Source: CAZTAR01 sp043813895 (GTDB lineage Bacteria > Planctomycetota > Phycisphaerae > UBA1845 > UTPLA1). From it: a stretch of DNA of 64,000 nucleotides. The notes beneath the pieces are model-generated. The model did no database searches. It was given only the letters and a program-made list of their open reading frames with translations, and was not told where the DNA came from. Of this stretch, positions 54,866 to 63,625 are shown one piece after another. How positions within the stretch are numbered: the first letter of the stretch is position 1; each line of letters opens with the position of its first letter. The position numbers were made by a program, and so were the translations under genes. Location: NCBI GenBank assembly GCA_043813895.1, contig JBDRKQ010000048.1, forward strand, positions 11,368-75,367, written 5' to 3'.

Positions 54866-55078
54866 ATCAACCTTCCTTTCCATCGGCGCCCAGGGCCTGC
54901 ACGCACAGGCAGAAAAGAAGGTCCAGCAAAAAACCAACTCACGAAGGTGGGTTCAACCCTTCCCGCAGGCCAGGAGGCGACCTTCAACCGCCGCCTGTAC
55001 TGTCGCAATCTCTACAGTGTTTGTCAAGGTAGCACCAGAGAGACGAGTGGACATAGGGCCAGCCTGCTCAAAAAAAGT

Positions 55079-55095
55079 AAGCCTGACCCCCTTTT
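55079..55095. repeat. Left inverted repeat flanking the TerC gene
   Basis: TAAGCCTGACCCCCTTT; exact inverse at 56398-56414. Preceded by AAAAAAAG. Confidence 0.85.
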
Positions 55096-55102
55096 CCCCC
55101 CT

Positions 55103-56377
55103 TCATTGCCTACCCTCGCCACGGTCACCTGGAGTCGATTCGTTGCCGCGCCCCTTGGTCCCTCCGCCGATACGCCGCAGAATGCTCACTCCCGTGACCT
55201 TCATCTTTGCCAGCATCCGTCGAGCCCACAGGAACTCTGTGCCCAGAATTGCCAGTCCGGCCGGGATCACAATGATCGCCGGCCCCGGAAGCACGATCAT
55301 GGCGATGCCGATGACCAACACGCCGGCGCCGAGCAGCACGACAATTATGCGTCGGAGCTGCTTCCAGGAATACCCGGCCAGGTCGTCCAGCTCCTTCGCC
55401 AGCGGAGAGACAAGCGGCGCGCTGTCGCGATGGCCGGCGAAAACCGATGCCAACACCCCCACAGACAGAATGCCGCCGATGATCGCGAGTGAGGCAAGCG
55501 TCGGGATGGGGTAGTGGTGCGCGAGCAGCATTTTCACGCCGACGTAAGCCAGGAGGAATACGAGGCTCATCTTTAGGTAGCGGAACTTGTCCATGACGCC
55601 AGCCAGGACGAAATAGAGCGAACGCAATCCGAGGATCGCAAAGACATTCGATGTGAACACGAGGAACGGATCGTGCGTTACAGCGAAAATCGCGGGAATC
55701 GAATCGATCGCGAAGAGCACGTCAGAACTCTCCACAACAAGCAGTACGAGAAACAGTGGCGTGATTGCCCGCTGACCGTTAAGGCGTGTAAAGAACCGTT
55801 GTCCCTCGAAGCTGGCGGTGACCGGATACAACCGACGGGCGAGGCGGACGAGGGGGTTCTTATCCGGCTCGAGATTGTCGTGTCGTGCTACCAGCATTTT
55901 AACCGCTGTAAGGATAAGCAGCGCACCGAATACGTACGTGATCCAGCTGAATCGGTGAATCAGGGCGGTGCCCGCAGCGATCATGACCCCACGCAACACC
56001 AACGCACCGAGAATCCCCCAGAACAGCACGCGGTGCTGATGTTCCGCGCGAACGGCAAAGTACGTGAAGATCAGAGCGATGACGAAGATATTGTCCAGGC
56101 TGAGTGACTTCTCGATCACGTAGCCAGTGAAGAACTGCAGCGCCGCCTGCTTGCCAGTCAGTTCGTGCCCGATCTCCGCACCAATCCCAAACACGTGATG
56201 CTCGTACAGGTAGTAGACAGCAACGTTGAACAACAGTGCCAGGATCACCCATATCGTTGTCCATATCGCCGCTTCTGAGACCTTGACGACGTGGCTCTTG
56301 CGGTGAAACACCCCGAGGTCGATAGCCAGCATAGCCAGCACGAACGTAAGGAATCCGATCCAGAGCCAGATGATCAC
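55103..56377 (-). CDS. TerC/Alx-family membrane protein fused to a PGPGW domain
   Basis: A 424-residue membrane protein starting at a GTG (VIIWLWIGFLTFVLAMLAID). The TerC part (about 1-310) has the family metal-site motifs EKSLSLDNIFVIALIF and VVESSDVLFAIDSIPAIFAV. TerC/Alx members export manganese or help load metals onto exported enzymes. The C-terminal part (about 335-400) has IGIAMIVLPGPAIIVIPAGLA and WARRMLAKMK, which match the PGPGW membrane family, so this is a fusion. The gene is bracketed by 17-nt inverted repeats (55079-55095 and 56398-56414). Confidence 0.85.
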   Translation of the reverse strand: MIIWLWIGFLTFVLAMLAIDLGVFHRKSHVVKVSEAAIWTTIWVILALLFNVAVYYLYEHHVFGIGAEIGHELTGKQAALQFFTGYVIEKSLSLDNIFVIALIFTYFAVRAEHQHRVLFWGILGALVLRGVMIAAGTALIHRFSWITYVFGALLILTAVKMLVARHDNLEPDKNPLVRLARRLYPVTASFEGQRFFTRLNGQRAITPLFLVLLVVESSDVLFAIDSIPAIFAVTHDPFLVFTSNVFAILGLRSLYFVLAGVMDKFRYLKMSLVFLLAYVGVKMLLAHHYPIPTLASLAIIGGILSVGVLASVFAGHRDSAPLVSPLAKELDDLAGYSWKQLRRIIVVLLGAGVLVIGIAMIVLPGPAIIVIPAGLAILGTEFLWARRMLAKMKVTGVSILRRIGGGTKGRGNESTPGDRGEGRQ

Positions 56378-56397
56378 GGTGCATGCCCTTCGAGAGG

Positions 56398-56414
56398 AAA
56401 GGGGGTCAGGCTTA
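56398..56414. repeat. Right inverted repeat flanking the TerC gene
   Basis: AAAGGGGGTCAGGCTTA, exact inverse of 55079-55095. The VOC protein stop codon (56412-56414) lies inside it. Confidence 0.85.
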
Positions 56415-56837
56415 TTTATCCTTCCTGGCTCCCGCCTCTTCCAGCAATTCAAGTATGAAGCCCTGGCAACTGACGAATGCCACGCGGCGGCCGTCGAAGG
56501 CTGTGGCGGGTTTGGGCGGGGAGATGATGATCGCGCCGGCGGTGCGCATCTTCGCGAGGGCTGCGTCGAGGTCGGCCACGGTGTGGCAGGTATGGTAGAT
56601 CGCCACGCCGCGTTTGAGGATCGAATCCAGTGGCGACGGGTCGGCGGCGGGTTCGAGGAGTTCGATTCGCAGGCCGCCGAGGTCGAGGAATTGCAGGCGG
56701 ACGCCTTGCTGCTCGTCGTGGACAATCTCTGACACCGGGACCGCGCCGAAGGCGGCGGCGAACTGCTCGGCGGCGCTGGCGATGTCTTTCACCGCAACGC
56801 CAATGTGCTGGAATGACAGCAAGCCCGATTCACTCAT
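56412..56837 (-). CDS. VOC-superfamily (glyoxalase/epimerase-like) protein
   Basis: A 141-residue protein with two beta-alpha-beta-beta-beta modules. It starts LLSFQHIGVAVKDIASAAEQ, where the His is the first metal ligand. Next comes VRLQFLDLGGLRIELLEPA (Glu ligand), then IYHTCHTVADLDAALAKM (His ligand) and GFILELLEEAG (last Glu). This set is that of methylmalonyl-CoA epimerases and glyoxalase I. Which reaction it performs cannot be read from the sequence. Its start overlaps the stop of the upstream acyltransferase gene by 8 nt. Its stop codon is supplied by an inverted repeat. Confidence 0.85.
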   Translation of the reverse strand: MSESGLLSFQHIGVAVKDIASAAEQFAAAFGAVPVSEIVHDEQQGVRLQFLDLGGLRIELLEPAADPSPLDSILKRGVAIYHTCHTVADLDAALAKMRTAGAIIISPPKPATAFDGRRVAFVSCQGFILELLEEAGARKDK

Positions 56838-58446
56838 CTGCACCCGCCTCTTGCCGGTCTGTGTTTCCGGTCCTCCCTCGGCCGCCCGGTTCCGCCGATC
56901 GGTCGGCAACTTTCAGTCGATAGCAGGCGGAGGACAATGAGCAAAGAGAGAATCTGAAGAGCCGTTCACCGCCACACTTCTCGTAGAAAGCGATGCCCTC
57001 TGGATTGTCTGTAAAAACAATGTAAGTTCCGAGGGAATAGGCTCGTAGTTTTTCCGACCACACATTCAGGAGACGCTTACCGATTCGCGCCCGGCGGAAT
57101 TCCGGCAAGACCGCGATGGACAAGAGCTCGGCCTGGTCGGCAATGTGCCGTGATAGATGCCGCTTCTTGAGTGTGCGGAAGACCGCGAGCGGACTCAGTC
57201 GGAAGGTCAGGAATCGCCATATCGCCCGGGAGACGGTGGTCCCCGAGCGACGAGCCCGATCAAAGGCATGGCGTTCCACCGTACATCCGAGGAATCCGCA
57301 AATCTTGTCTCCGGCCTGGGCCACCCACAGCGAGGCTCTCTCGCTGTTTATCATTTCAGAGTAGTAATCGAAAACGAAAGGCCGCCCGAGCTGGCTGAGG
57401 ACTCCATCCCGGAAGGCTGCCATGTGCAAGCCCACAACCTGGGAGATGGTCGCAACGTCATCGGAGCTTGAGACTTCGCGGAGGCGTACGGAAGTCAGTG
57501 CTCCGGTCGGTTCGTCGCCTTCTGGCGTGGGCATGAGGAACCTGATCGGCTCTGTCCACTTGGGGCTTCGGCGCCGGGGTCTGCGCCAGCCGATTTGACG
57601 CCCGCGTGGAATGGCGCCAATGTTCGAGAATGCAGGAACATTCCTGGTCAGCTCCACGTTCGCATGCACCACTGCCCCACGTCCAACGCGGACACCTGGC
57701 ATGATGCGCGCCATCATGCCGATGAAGGCGTAATCACCGATAATGATCGGCGCCTCGACAATGTGCTGCTGATCGTGCGGAGCCATATGTGACATGCTGA
57801 TCAGCTCTCCAGGAGAGGAGGGTTGATCCACAACATTAGTAGCGCTGTACAGGTGCGCGTTGGCTGAAATGCCCACGTAGTCTCCGATTTCCACGCCACC
57901 GCGACCGGCAACGTGTACTCCAGGTCCCACGTGAACGAAGTCACCGATCGTGATCCACCCGTGCTGCAGGTGTTGCTGTTCGCCCGCCGCCAATCGCACG
58001 TTCGTATCGATGTGGCATCGCGAGCCAATGGACACGGATGATGGCCCCCAGATTTCAGTGTATTGGTCGATGATCGTGTCCTGGCCGAGGTGGCGGAGTC
58101 TTGCCTTCCAGTAACATGCCCGCAGGAAGAAGCCGGTCGGGTTTCTAGTGAAAACCCGGGCGGTTGTCTCCAGTAGCCAGGATAGGATCGGCAACTTGGC
58201 TGCAAGTAGTAGTAATGCCTGCGCCACAGCCATCAAACACTCGATGACGACGGCGAGCATCGACCAAGGCAATGAATGGTTGGCCCTGTGAGGCTCAGTG
58301 GCGCATCCCTGGAGTGCGGCCAGCATGAAATCGCGTGAATAAACCAGCCAACCCTGCGGCGCTGCGGGCCGCGGTGGGACGTACCACGATTGCTCGACCG
58401 CAGCTTCGTCCCCGGTCTCGCTGTTGCCAGACGTGGTGTCGACCAT
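56830..58446 (-). CDS. Fused hexapeptide acyltransferase and GNAT acetyltransferase
   Basis: A 538-residue protein. A short hydrophobic segment (SMLAVVIECLMAVAQALLLL) lies at about 65-90. The left-handed beta-helix domain (about 115-290) has hexapeptide steps (IIDQYTEIWGPSSVSIGSRC, VEIGDYVGISANAHLY) and a His in MSHMAPHDQQH. The GNAT domain (about 320-510) has the acetyl-CoA loop LLSIAVLPEFRRARIGKRLL and the late IAFYEKCGGERLF. Two acyltransferase types in one chain are unusual. It may act on a sugar or a polyketide-like acceptor. GGGAGGAAGG lies before the ATG. Confidence 0.85.
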   Translation of the reverse strand: MVDTTSGNSETGDEAAVEQSWYVPPRPAAPQGWLVYSRDFMLAALQGCATEPHRANHSLPWSMLAVVIECLMAVAQALLLLAAKLPILSWLLETTARVFTRNPTGFFLRACYWKARLRHLGQDTIIDQYTEIWGPSSVSIGSRCHIDTNVRLAAGEQQHLQHGWITIGDFVHVGPGVHVAGRGGVEIGDYVGISANAHLYSATNVVDQPSSPGELISMSHMAPHDQQHIVEAPIIIGDYAFIGMMARIMPGVRVGRGAVVHANVELTRNVPAFSNIGAIPRGRQIGWRRPRRRSPKWTEPIRFLMPTPEGDEPTGALTSVRLREVSSSDDVATISQVVGLHMAAFRDGVLSQLGRPFVFDYYSEMINSERASLWVAQAGDKICGFLGCTVERHAFDRARRSGTTVSRAIWRFLTFRLSPLAVFRTLKKRHLSRHIADQAELLSIAVLPEFRRARIGKRLLNVWSEKLRAYSLGTYIVFTDNPEGIAFYEKCGGERLFRFSLCSLSSACYRLKVADRSAEPGGRGRTGNTDRQEAGADE

Positions 58447-59051
58447 GATCGGGTGGCCTTCCTCCCAGTAAACAGACTGTCGTTTCCGGCTCCCGGTTCG
58501 ATATTTAACTCACACGCCAGGGGAGGCCGATTCTAACGGCGGGCCTGGCACCCGAGCAAGCCTCGACTTGTTGTCCTCACGACGGTGAAAAAGAACGCAA
58601 TCCACGCGCATTTGCAGGGAGACTACGCGGGGATGCACGGAACGTGGACCAAGCGCTGTTCTTCCCGTCGTGATCGCATCAGCACGCGGGAGACGGAGCA
58701 AGAAACGATGCGCTACCGAGGCGTGAATCTCCACGAGTCTGAAGATGCCGAATGCCCCGATGACCGCGCGCGTGCCCCGACGCCAGGCCTTGGATCGTAT
58801 GCGCCATCCGACCCGCCTTCTATCGCCGTTCGTCGTTTCCTTACATGATAGTGGTCGGGTCCTCCATCCGCCGCCTTCAACGTCGAGCCTGTCACCGCCT
58901 CGAACATTGGGTAGGCAACCGGCATTCCGCCGCGGCCTGAAGCTCGGTTATCGCTATTCGAGCGTCACATCCGATATCAACGAAGAGTACCCGCCCTGTG
59001 AGCGGGGCCGACCACGGGGCATGGCCGGATCAGCAATGGGAGACGGTGAGA
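58447..59051. other. Non-coding spacer
   Basis: 605 nt between divergent genes. Short frames here lack ribosome binding sites. No clear promoter or repeat was identified. Confidence 0.45.
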
Positions 59052-59717
59052 ATGGCTGATGAGCGAGGCAAGGAACAGCCCGGCGTGGCGTGCGGGGACA
59101 AGGCTCCGCAGGCCAAAAGGACGCGGCGGTTCTGGCGGTTGCTGCGATGGTTCGAGCATCTCCTGTTGGTGGGCTGCCTTGGATTCGTCGTTCTGCTCGT
59201 ATCGCCGATTCCATGGTGGCTCTACGAGCCTCTGGACCGGCAGGGAGAGTTGCGGCCGGCGGCCCGGTACGTCATCTGTTTGGGAGGAGGCCCCGCCCGC
59301 GTTATCGAGGGCGCCAGGCTGCTCCAGGAGGGCTACGCCGAGAAGCTCATCGTCAGCAACAACGGAGTGGCGGTTGCAATGATGCGGGATTTGGCCATCG
59401 ACTGGGGAGCGCCGGCGGACCGGATCCTCGTTGACACGGGCTCGCACCGGACGCTGGATCATCCCGGTTCGATCCGCCGGCAGTGCGGCGTGAATCCTGC
59501 CGAAGACCTCTGCATCATCGTGACCAGCTACTCGCACATGGCGCGGAGTCTCGCGTGTTTTCAGAAGGCGGGCTACCGGCACATCATCATGCGCGAGCCG
59601 CGCTGGGAGCGGCAGTTCCGCAGCTGGGAAGGCTGGAAGACCAACTGCCGGATCGTCCCGGAGTTAGTCTACGAATACGGCGGCTTCGTCGAATACTGGC
59701 TCCGCGGCGCGGTCTGA
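59052..59717 (+). CDS. DUF218 (ElyC/SanA/YdcF-like) membrane-anchored protein
   Basis: A 221-residue protein with one N-terminal membrane span (HLLLVGCLGFVVLLVSPIPW) after a basic cytoplasmic tail. The DUF218 domain starts AARYVICLGGGPARVIEGARL. Then follow EKLIVSNNGVAVAMMRDLAI and DTGSHRTLDHPGSIRRQCGV. A late SYSHMARSLACFQKAGY matches the usual 'TSxxHxxRA' motif with His and Arg. In enteric bacteria relatives affect envelope precursor supply and vancomycin barrier function. GGGAG lies upstream of the ATG. Confidence 0.85.
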   Translation: MADERGKEQPGVACGDKAPQAKRTRRFWRLLRWFEHLLLVGCLGFVVLLVSPIPWWLYEPLDRQGELRPAARYVICLGGGPARVIEGARLLQEGYAEKLIVSNNGVAVAMMRDLAIDWGAPADRILVDTGSHRTLDHPGSIRRQCGVNPAEDLCIIVTSYSHMARSLACFQKAGYRHIIMREPRWERQFRSWEGWKTNCRIVPELVYEYGGFVEYWLRGAV

Positions 59718-59785
59718 TTCCGCCGTCCGAAGTTGGCAGAGCAATATGTCGTGAAGACGCCGTGCCGGGCAGACCGGAAGCTGAC

Positions 59786-60091
59786 ATGTTTGAGACAGCC
59801 AACTACATCGAGGCGGGATTGTGGGCCGTAATCGGGTCCGCGTTCCTGCTCATCACGGTGGTGCGACCGAAAGATCAACGCGCGCGAGCCGCCATCGCCG
59901 GAGTCGCCTTCCTTCTCTTCGGCGTGTCCGATGTGGTGGAGGCCCGCACCGGGGCGTGGTGGCGTCCCTGGTGGCTGCTCGCCTGGAAAGGACTGTGCCT
60001 CGCCGTGCTATTCGGCCTGCTGAGAGAGCACCTTCGAAGAAGAAGTGCGCCGACGAGGAATGCCCACATCAAGGGGCGTGGCCGCCACTAA
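59786..60091 (+). CDS. Small membrane protein, unknown function
   Basis: A 101-residue protein with the ATG at 59786 (GGAAGCTGAC before it). Three or so hydrophobic segments: YIEAGLWAVIGSAFLLITVV, AAIAGVAFLLFGVSDVVEA and WWLLAWKGLCLAVLFGLL. The C-terminus is Arg/Lys rich and should be cytoplasmic. No family recognised. It follows the DUF218 gene by 68 nt. Confidence 0.6.
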   Translation: MFETANYIEAGLWAVIGSAFLLITVVRPKDQRARAAIAGVAFLLFGVSDVVEARTGAWWRPWWLLAWKGLCLAVLFGLLREHLRRRSAPTRNAHIKGRGRH

Positions 60092-60300
60092 GAGCAGTTT
60101 CAGAGGGGAGGTCGCGCCCGACACGGCGGGAGTGCTTCGGTGCTCGCTGAACGGCTCCAACGCCCTCTTCCGGTGCTCCCGTAACTTCACAAGTGGATCA
60201 CTTGCCGGTTTCCGTCGATTCGGCCAAACTGTGTGACGTTCGACGGGCCTTTCGGCTCGGCAGCGTATGGAACACGGTTCGCAATAGGGCGGAAGGCATC

Positions 60301-61275
60301 ATGCGCACATCATCGTGGCGCCGGTTGGCAATGACATGCACGCTGCCGTTCCTGGCGGCGGGCTGCGGGCTTCTGGCGGACAGTCGCTACGAGAAAGTCT
60401 GGACAGGTCCCCGAGAACCGGGCAAGCGCTATCTCGACAAGAACGAGGTGCTTCGCTGTTTCATTGTCGTGACGTCCGACCCGGACGGCTGCGACCTGGA
60501 GGGGGTTGCCCGCGACCGCCACATCCCGCTTGGGCGGACACCGGCACGGTACATCGTGGATGTCCGTGTCAAGGAGTACAGCGACCACACTCGTGACGTG
60601 CAGGTGGAGCGAATCAACGAGTCACGAAACAGACCGAAGATCGAGAAACAAACGGGGATCCTGTTCTCCGACTGGCACGTGATGCACCTGTCCTACTTGT
60701 TCACCAAAGTGGGTTACGTGAACAAGCGCTTCGAAGAGGAGCGGCTCAGCGCCGAGGGACTGGTCAGCCTGCCCGACAGTACGTTCAAAATCCACGCCAC
60801 GCTTGATCCCGAAACGCTCGAACTGAAGCCACACGCGCCCACGACGGCCGTGCCGGCGGGCCGGGCGACATACGAGGTGGACGTAAGACTCGTGGAAGTC
60901 CAGAGCGGCCGGGCAAACTCAGCAACGACCGGTCAGGCGGGAGATGTGGCGGACTTCCGGGCCATGGCGGACGGCATCGTCTTTGAACTGACGGAGAGGC
61001 TGAACGTCCCGGAAAGGGCGAAAGTCGCCGTCCTGGATCTCGAGGCGATCGGACAGAAAACCAGTGCGGGCCAGTACGGCATGTTGATCGCCAGGATGCT
61101 GAGCACCAGCCTGATCAACACCGGCAAGTTCGACGTCGTCGAACGCCAGCAACTCGATAAGCTGCTGAAAGAACAGGACCTGACGGCCGCGGAGATTGCC
61201 GCCTCGCCGGGAGAGATGGGCAAGATTCTGGGGCTGGACTACGTAGTCCTCGGATCGGTGGCCAAGGTTCGGTAG
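60301..61275 (+). CDS. CsgG/FlgO-like lipoprotein
   Basis: A 324-residue lipoprotein. The start at 60301 yields MRTSSWRRLAMTCTLPFLAA, ending at lipobox AAGC. The middle (about 60-220) is a beta-rich region with no known motif. From about 225 the chain fits the CsgG/curli-assembly-like domain: KVAVLDLEAIGQKTSAGQYG, then LSTSLINTGKFDVVERQQLD, KLLKEQDLTAAEIA and LGLDYVVLGSVAKV. In related proteins this module forms part of outer membrane or periplasmic assemblies. No other curli genes are present. Confidence 0.8.
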   Translation: MRTSSWRRLAMTCTLPFLAAGCGLLADSRYEKVWTGPREPGKRYLDKNEVLRCFIVVTSDPDGCDLEGVARDRHIPLGRTPARYIVDVRVKEYSDHTRDVQVERINESRNRPKIEKQTGILFSDWHVMHLSYLFTKVGYVNKRFEEERLSAEGLVSLPDSTFKIHATLDPETLELKPHAPTTAVPAGRATYEVDVRLVEVQSGRANSATTGQAGDVADFRAMADGIVFELTERLNVPERAKVAVLDLEAIGQKTSAGQYGMLIARMLSTSLINTGKFDVVERQQLDKLLKEQDLTAAEIAASPGEMGKILGLDYVVLGSVAKVR

Positions 61276-61435
61276 GGACACCGACGAGGTAGCATCTGAT
61301 CCCCGTGTCGGCCGTCCACACCAGCCCGAAGCGCAAGCGAGGGCGCCTTCACGACCCCCCGACCACCACCACCGCCGACGAGGAACACCCAGTCGCCAAT
61401 CAGACCCACGTCGGCAAGCGGTCAGCGCCCAGAAT

Positions 61436-61466
61436 CAGAGCCGCGCGTGTCAGCAAGCGGTCAGCG
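61436..61466. repeat. Dispersed repeat, copy 2 (core CAGAGCCGCGCGTGTCAGCA)
   Basis: Same orientation as 29500-29530. The 409-nt spacer around it (61276-61684) shows no gene. It also holds AGCCCGAAGCGCAAGCGAGG at about 61322-61341. Confidence 0.7.
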
Positions 61467-61684
61467 TTCTACGATCAAAGCTCGCCCAAAGGTCCCCTTG
61501 ACATGGGCAGAAACCGCTCTCTCACGGACGCGGCCCGGCTCCGGCCGGTGCTCGCCGAGAGGCCCCGCCCTCAGTGAGATTCCTTGCATCTTGGGCATCC
61601 AATGTGCGAGAATAGCAACGATTCTCCTCACGTTGCCCGATGGCCGATACCGCTGTTGAGGCGGCACGATTGAAAGGATCGGAC

Positions 61685-62869
61685 ATGTCAAGCCTGTGCA
61701 TCGCGATCGTGTTGGCGCTGCAATCCGGTGTACCCCTCGCCCAGACTCAGCCGGCCCAGGAAGACAAGGCGCGCGCAAAAGCGGACACCAACAACGACGG
61801 CGGTCAGCCGGACGTCCAACAGACGCGGCCGCGCGAGCGACGCGAAGGGCCGAGCGACGAAGATCGCCGGCGAATGCGAGAGTGGCGACAGCGCTATAGC
61901 GGCGCGACCCCCGAGGAGCAAGAGGAGCTGCGGCTCGAGCGATGGACCGACATGACCGCCCGATTGTACGAGCTCGATGAGCAGCAGCGCGAACAGGTCC
62001 ACCAGGAAATCGCCGCCATCTCAAAAGAGCGCCGTGAGGTGATGGGCGACGACGCCCAGGAGTACGATCGGATTCGCCGGGAGATGTTCGAGCTGCGCGC
62101 GAAGGGCATCGATCAGGAGGAAGGCGATTGGGAATCCCGTAGGCAAAAGTGGCGGGAGTTGAGAGAGTCCCCCAAGTTCCGCGAACTCAGCGAGAAGTTG
62201 CAGGCCTTCCAGGAGAAGTATCCGCTGGACATGGAGGCGTCCATCCAGCGAATCGAGAAGCTCCTACCCGAAGACCAGGTCGCCAAGGGTCGCGAGCGAC
62301 GCGAGATGTGGCGCGGGCGGCGGGAGGAGCGGCGGGCTCGCGGAGACGGGCCTCCCGGGCGAATCGACCGGGAAGAACGCCGTGAGCAGCGGCGGGCAAG
62401 GGCGACGCGCGAGCCTGCTGAGCCGGCGCCGCCCCGGGATGCAGCCGCCGAGGCCCTGGCGAAGGAGGCCGCCAAGCAGGCCGCCGAAGCGGAGAAGGCC
62501 GCCGCCGAAGCGAGACGCCTGGCGGAAGAGGAGGCCGCGCGGATCGAGGCTGCGCGGAAGAAGCCGCTGCACCCTTGGGAGAAGTACGTCCGCGATTTCA
62601 GCGATCGCTACGAACTCACCGAGCAGCAAGACAACTCGGCCATGTCGGTCCTCAAGGACGTGCTGACCCAGGCCCAACGCATCGAGCAAACCAACGCGCC
62701 GAAGATCGCCGAGGCTGAAAAGATCAAGGACGCGATCGCAAGAGCCAAACGCCTGGCCGAGTTGAACGCGACGATCGACAGCCTGTTCGAAGAGCTCAAG
62801 GCCCGCCTCGACAGCCTCCTCACCGCCCCACAACGAGCCATGGGCAAAGCCAAACCGCCATCCAAGTAA
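61685..62869 (+). CDS. Secreted coiled-coil protein
   Basis: A 394-residue protein. The ATG at 61685 follows AAAGGATCGG. A signal peptide (MSSLCIAIVLALQSGVPLAQ) comes first. The mature part is long, highly charged helix rich in Arg, Glu and Ala (RRMREWRQRYSG, ERREQRRARATRE, AKQAAEAEKAAAEARRLAEE). A conserved-looking block (about 75-185) precedes a C-terminal region of normal helix (HPWEKYVRDFSDRYELTEQQ). The latter recalls LTXXQ/Spy-like periplasmic chaperones. Function is unknown. Its stop directly abuts a MITE-like repeat. Confidence 0.7.
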   Translation: MSSLCIAIVLALQSGVPLAQTQPAQEDKARAKADTNNDGGQPDVQQTRPRERREGPSDEDRRRMREWRQRYSGATPEEQEELRLERWTDMTARLYELDEQQREQVHQEIAAISKERREVMGDDAQEYDRIRREMFELRAKGIDQEEGDWESRRQKWRELRESPKFRELSEKLQAFQEKYPLDMEASIQRIEKLLPEDQVAKGRERREMWRGRREERRARGDGPPGRIDREERREQRRARATREPAEPAPPRDAAAEALAKEAAKQAAEAEKAAAEARRLAEEEAARIEAARKKPLHPWEKYVRDFSDRYELTEQQDNSAMSVLKDVLTQAQRIEQTNAPKIAEAEKIKDAIARAKRLAELNATIDSLFEELKARLDSLLTAPQRAMGKAKPPSK

Positions 62870-62964
62870 GGACTCGCGCATCAATAAGTTGCACATTTCA
62901 GATGGGTGGTACGGGCATCTTGCCCGTGCCGCTGGCATTCGTTCAGCTTGTTTATGCGCACGCC
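62870..62964. repeat. MITE-like repeat, copy 3 (inverted)
   Basis: Reverse complement reads GGCGTGCGCATAAACAAGCT at the left end and CAACTTATTGATGCGCGAGT at the right end, around CACGGGCAAGATGCCCGTA. It is about 95 nt and complete. It begins directly after the stop of the coiled-coil protein gene (TAA, then GGACTCGCGC). Confidence 0.85.
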
Positions 62965-63114
62965 CCAATCCTCGAGCTTGGCACAAGGCCGGGCCCGCTC
63001 CGCGCGCGCCGGCACTGTCAGCAAGTTGTCAGTGGCGCCTGCGCACTCCGTTGTAGCGCCGGCCCCCCGTGGCCGACGGGGATGACCGATTTGCTGACCT
63101 TCTCCAGGGTGGAA

Positions 63115-63145
63115 CGCTGACCGCTTGCTGACGCGCGCGGCTCTG
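63115..63145. repeat. Dispersed repeat, copy 3 (inverted; core CAGAGCCGCGCG)
   Basis: Reverse complement reads CAGAGCCGCGCGCGTCAGCA-AGCGGTCAGCG, one base off the copies at 29500 and 61436 in the shared core. Confidence 0.7.
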
Positions 63146-63468
63146 ATCACCGCCGGCGGTGTAGGCAATCACAACCTTAGAATGCTGTAAAGCCAGGTCA
63201 ATTCACGTGCCAATCCTGCGAGAGCAGCCCCGCCAAGCGCATCGGCGTAGAACTCCATGAGGGTCACATCGAGCCGTGGAGCAAGGGTGGCGAGACCATT
63301 TTCGAAAACCTGCAGACGCCGTGCGAGCGGTGTAACCTCGGCATGGGGGATCTGACCGATGTAGCCCCGTAGGCCGGACTTTGCCCCCCGAATCTGCTGC
63401 CCTTGGACACCCGGCCGTCAAACGAGGGCTTCGCGTTTTCAAGGTACGCTTGTTTTGGGTCCGTCGGA

Positions 63469-63513
63469 AGGCAACAACAAGCCTGCTCGCGATTGGCGTC
63501 CACGCGAACAGGC
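63469..63513 (-). terminator. Strong hairpin after the tiny membrane peptide gene
   Basis: A stem of about 17 bp (CAACAAGCCTG-TCGCG type arms, one mismatch, about 11-nt loop) lies some 20 nt beyond the stop on the minus strand. The U-tract is poor, so efficiency is uncertain. Confidence 0.55.
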
Positions 63514-63529
63514 TTGTTGTCTGATCGCG

Positions 63530-63625
63530 CTAGGGCCCCACAAACGGGAAGAACAGCCGGAAGAAGCCTGCGCCCCACCACAGTGGTCCGCTTGCGAACC
63601 AAGCCAGCAATGCAACAAGTAGCAT
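63530..63625 (-). CDS. Tiny membrane peptide (31 residues)
   Basis: A 31-residue peptide, MLLVALLAWFASGPLWWGAG followed by FFRLFFPFVGP. GAGGAGGTGCATT before the ATG is a near-perfect ribosome binding site, which supports the call. It is Trp/Phe rich and strongly hydrophobic, so it should sit in or on the membrane. A strong hairpin follows the stop. Nothing in the region hints at a partner. Confidence 0.5.
   Translation of the reverse strand: MLLVALLAWFASGPLWWGAGFFRLFFPFVGP

Larger units (their letters stand above)
62965..63529. other. Non-coding region with repeats
   Basis: Holds a GTAGCGCCGGCC-type repeat at about 63052-63079 and an inverted copy of the CAGAGCCGCGCG family at 63115-63145. 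It also holds the right-hand hairpin of the tiny membrane peptide gene. No gene supported. Confidence 0.5.

Noticed and set aside
54665..55492. 275-codon plus-strand frame over the start of the unknown protein gene and the TerC end
   Set aside because: It runs antisense across two genes with good motifs and ribosome binding sites and has no domain of its own.
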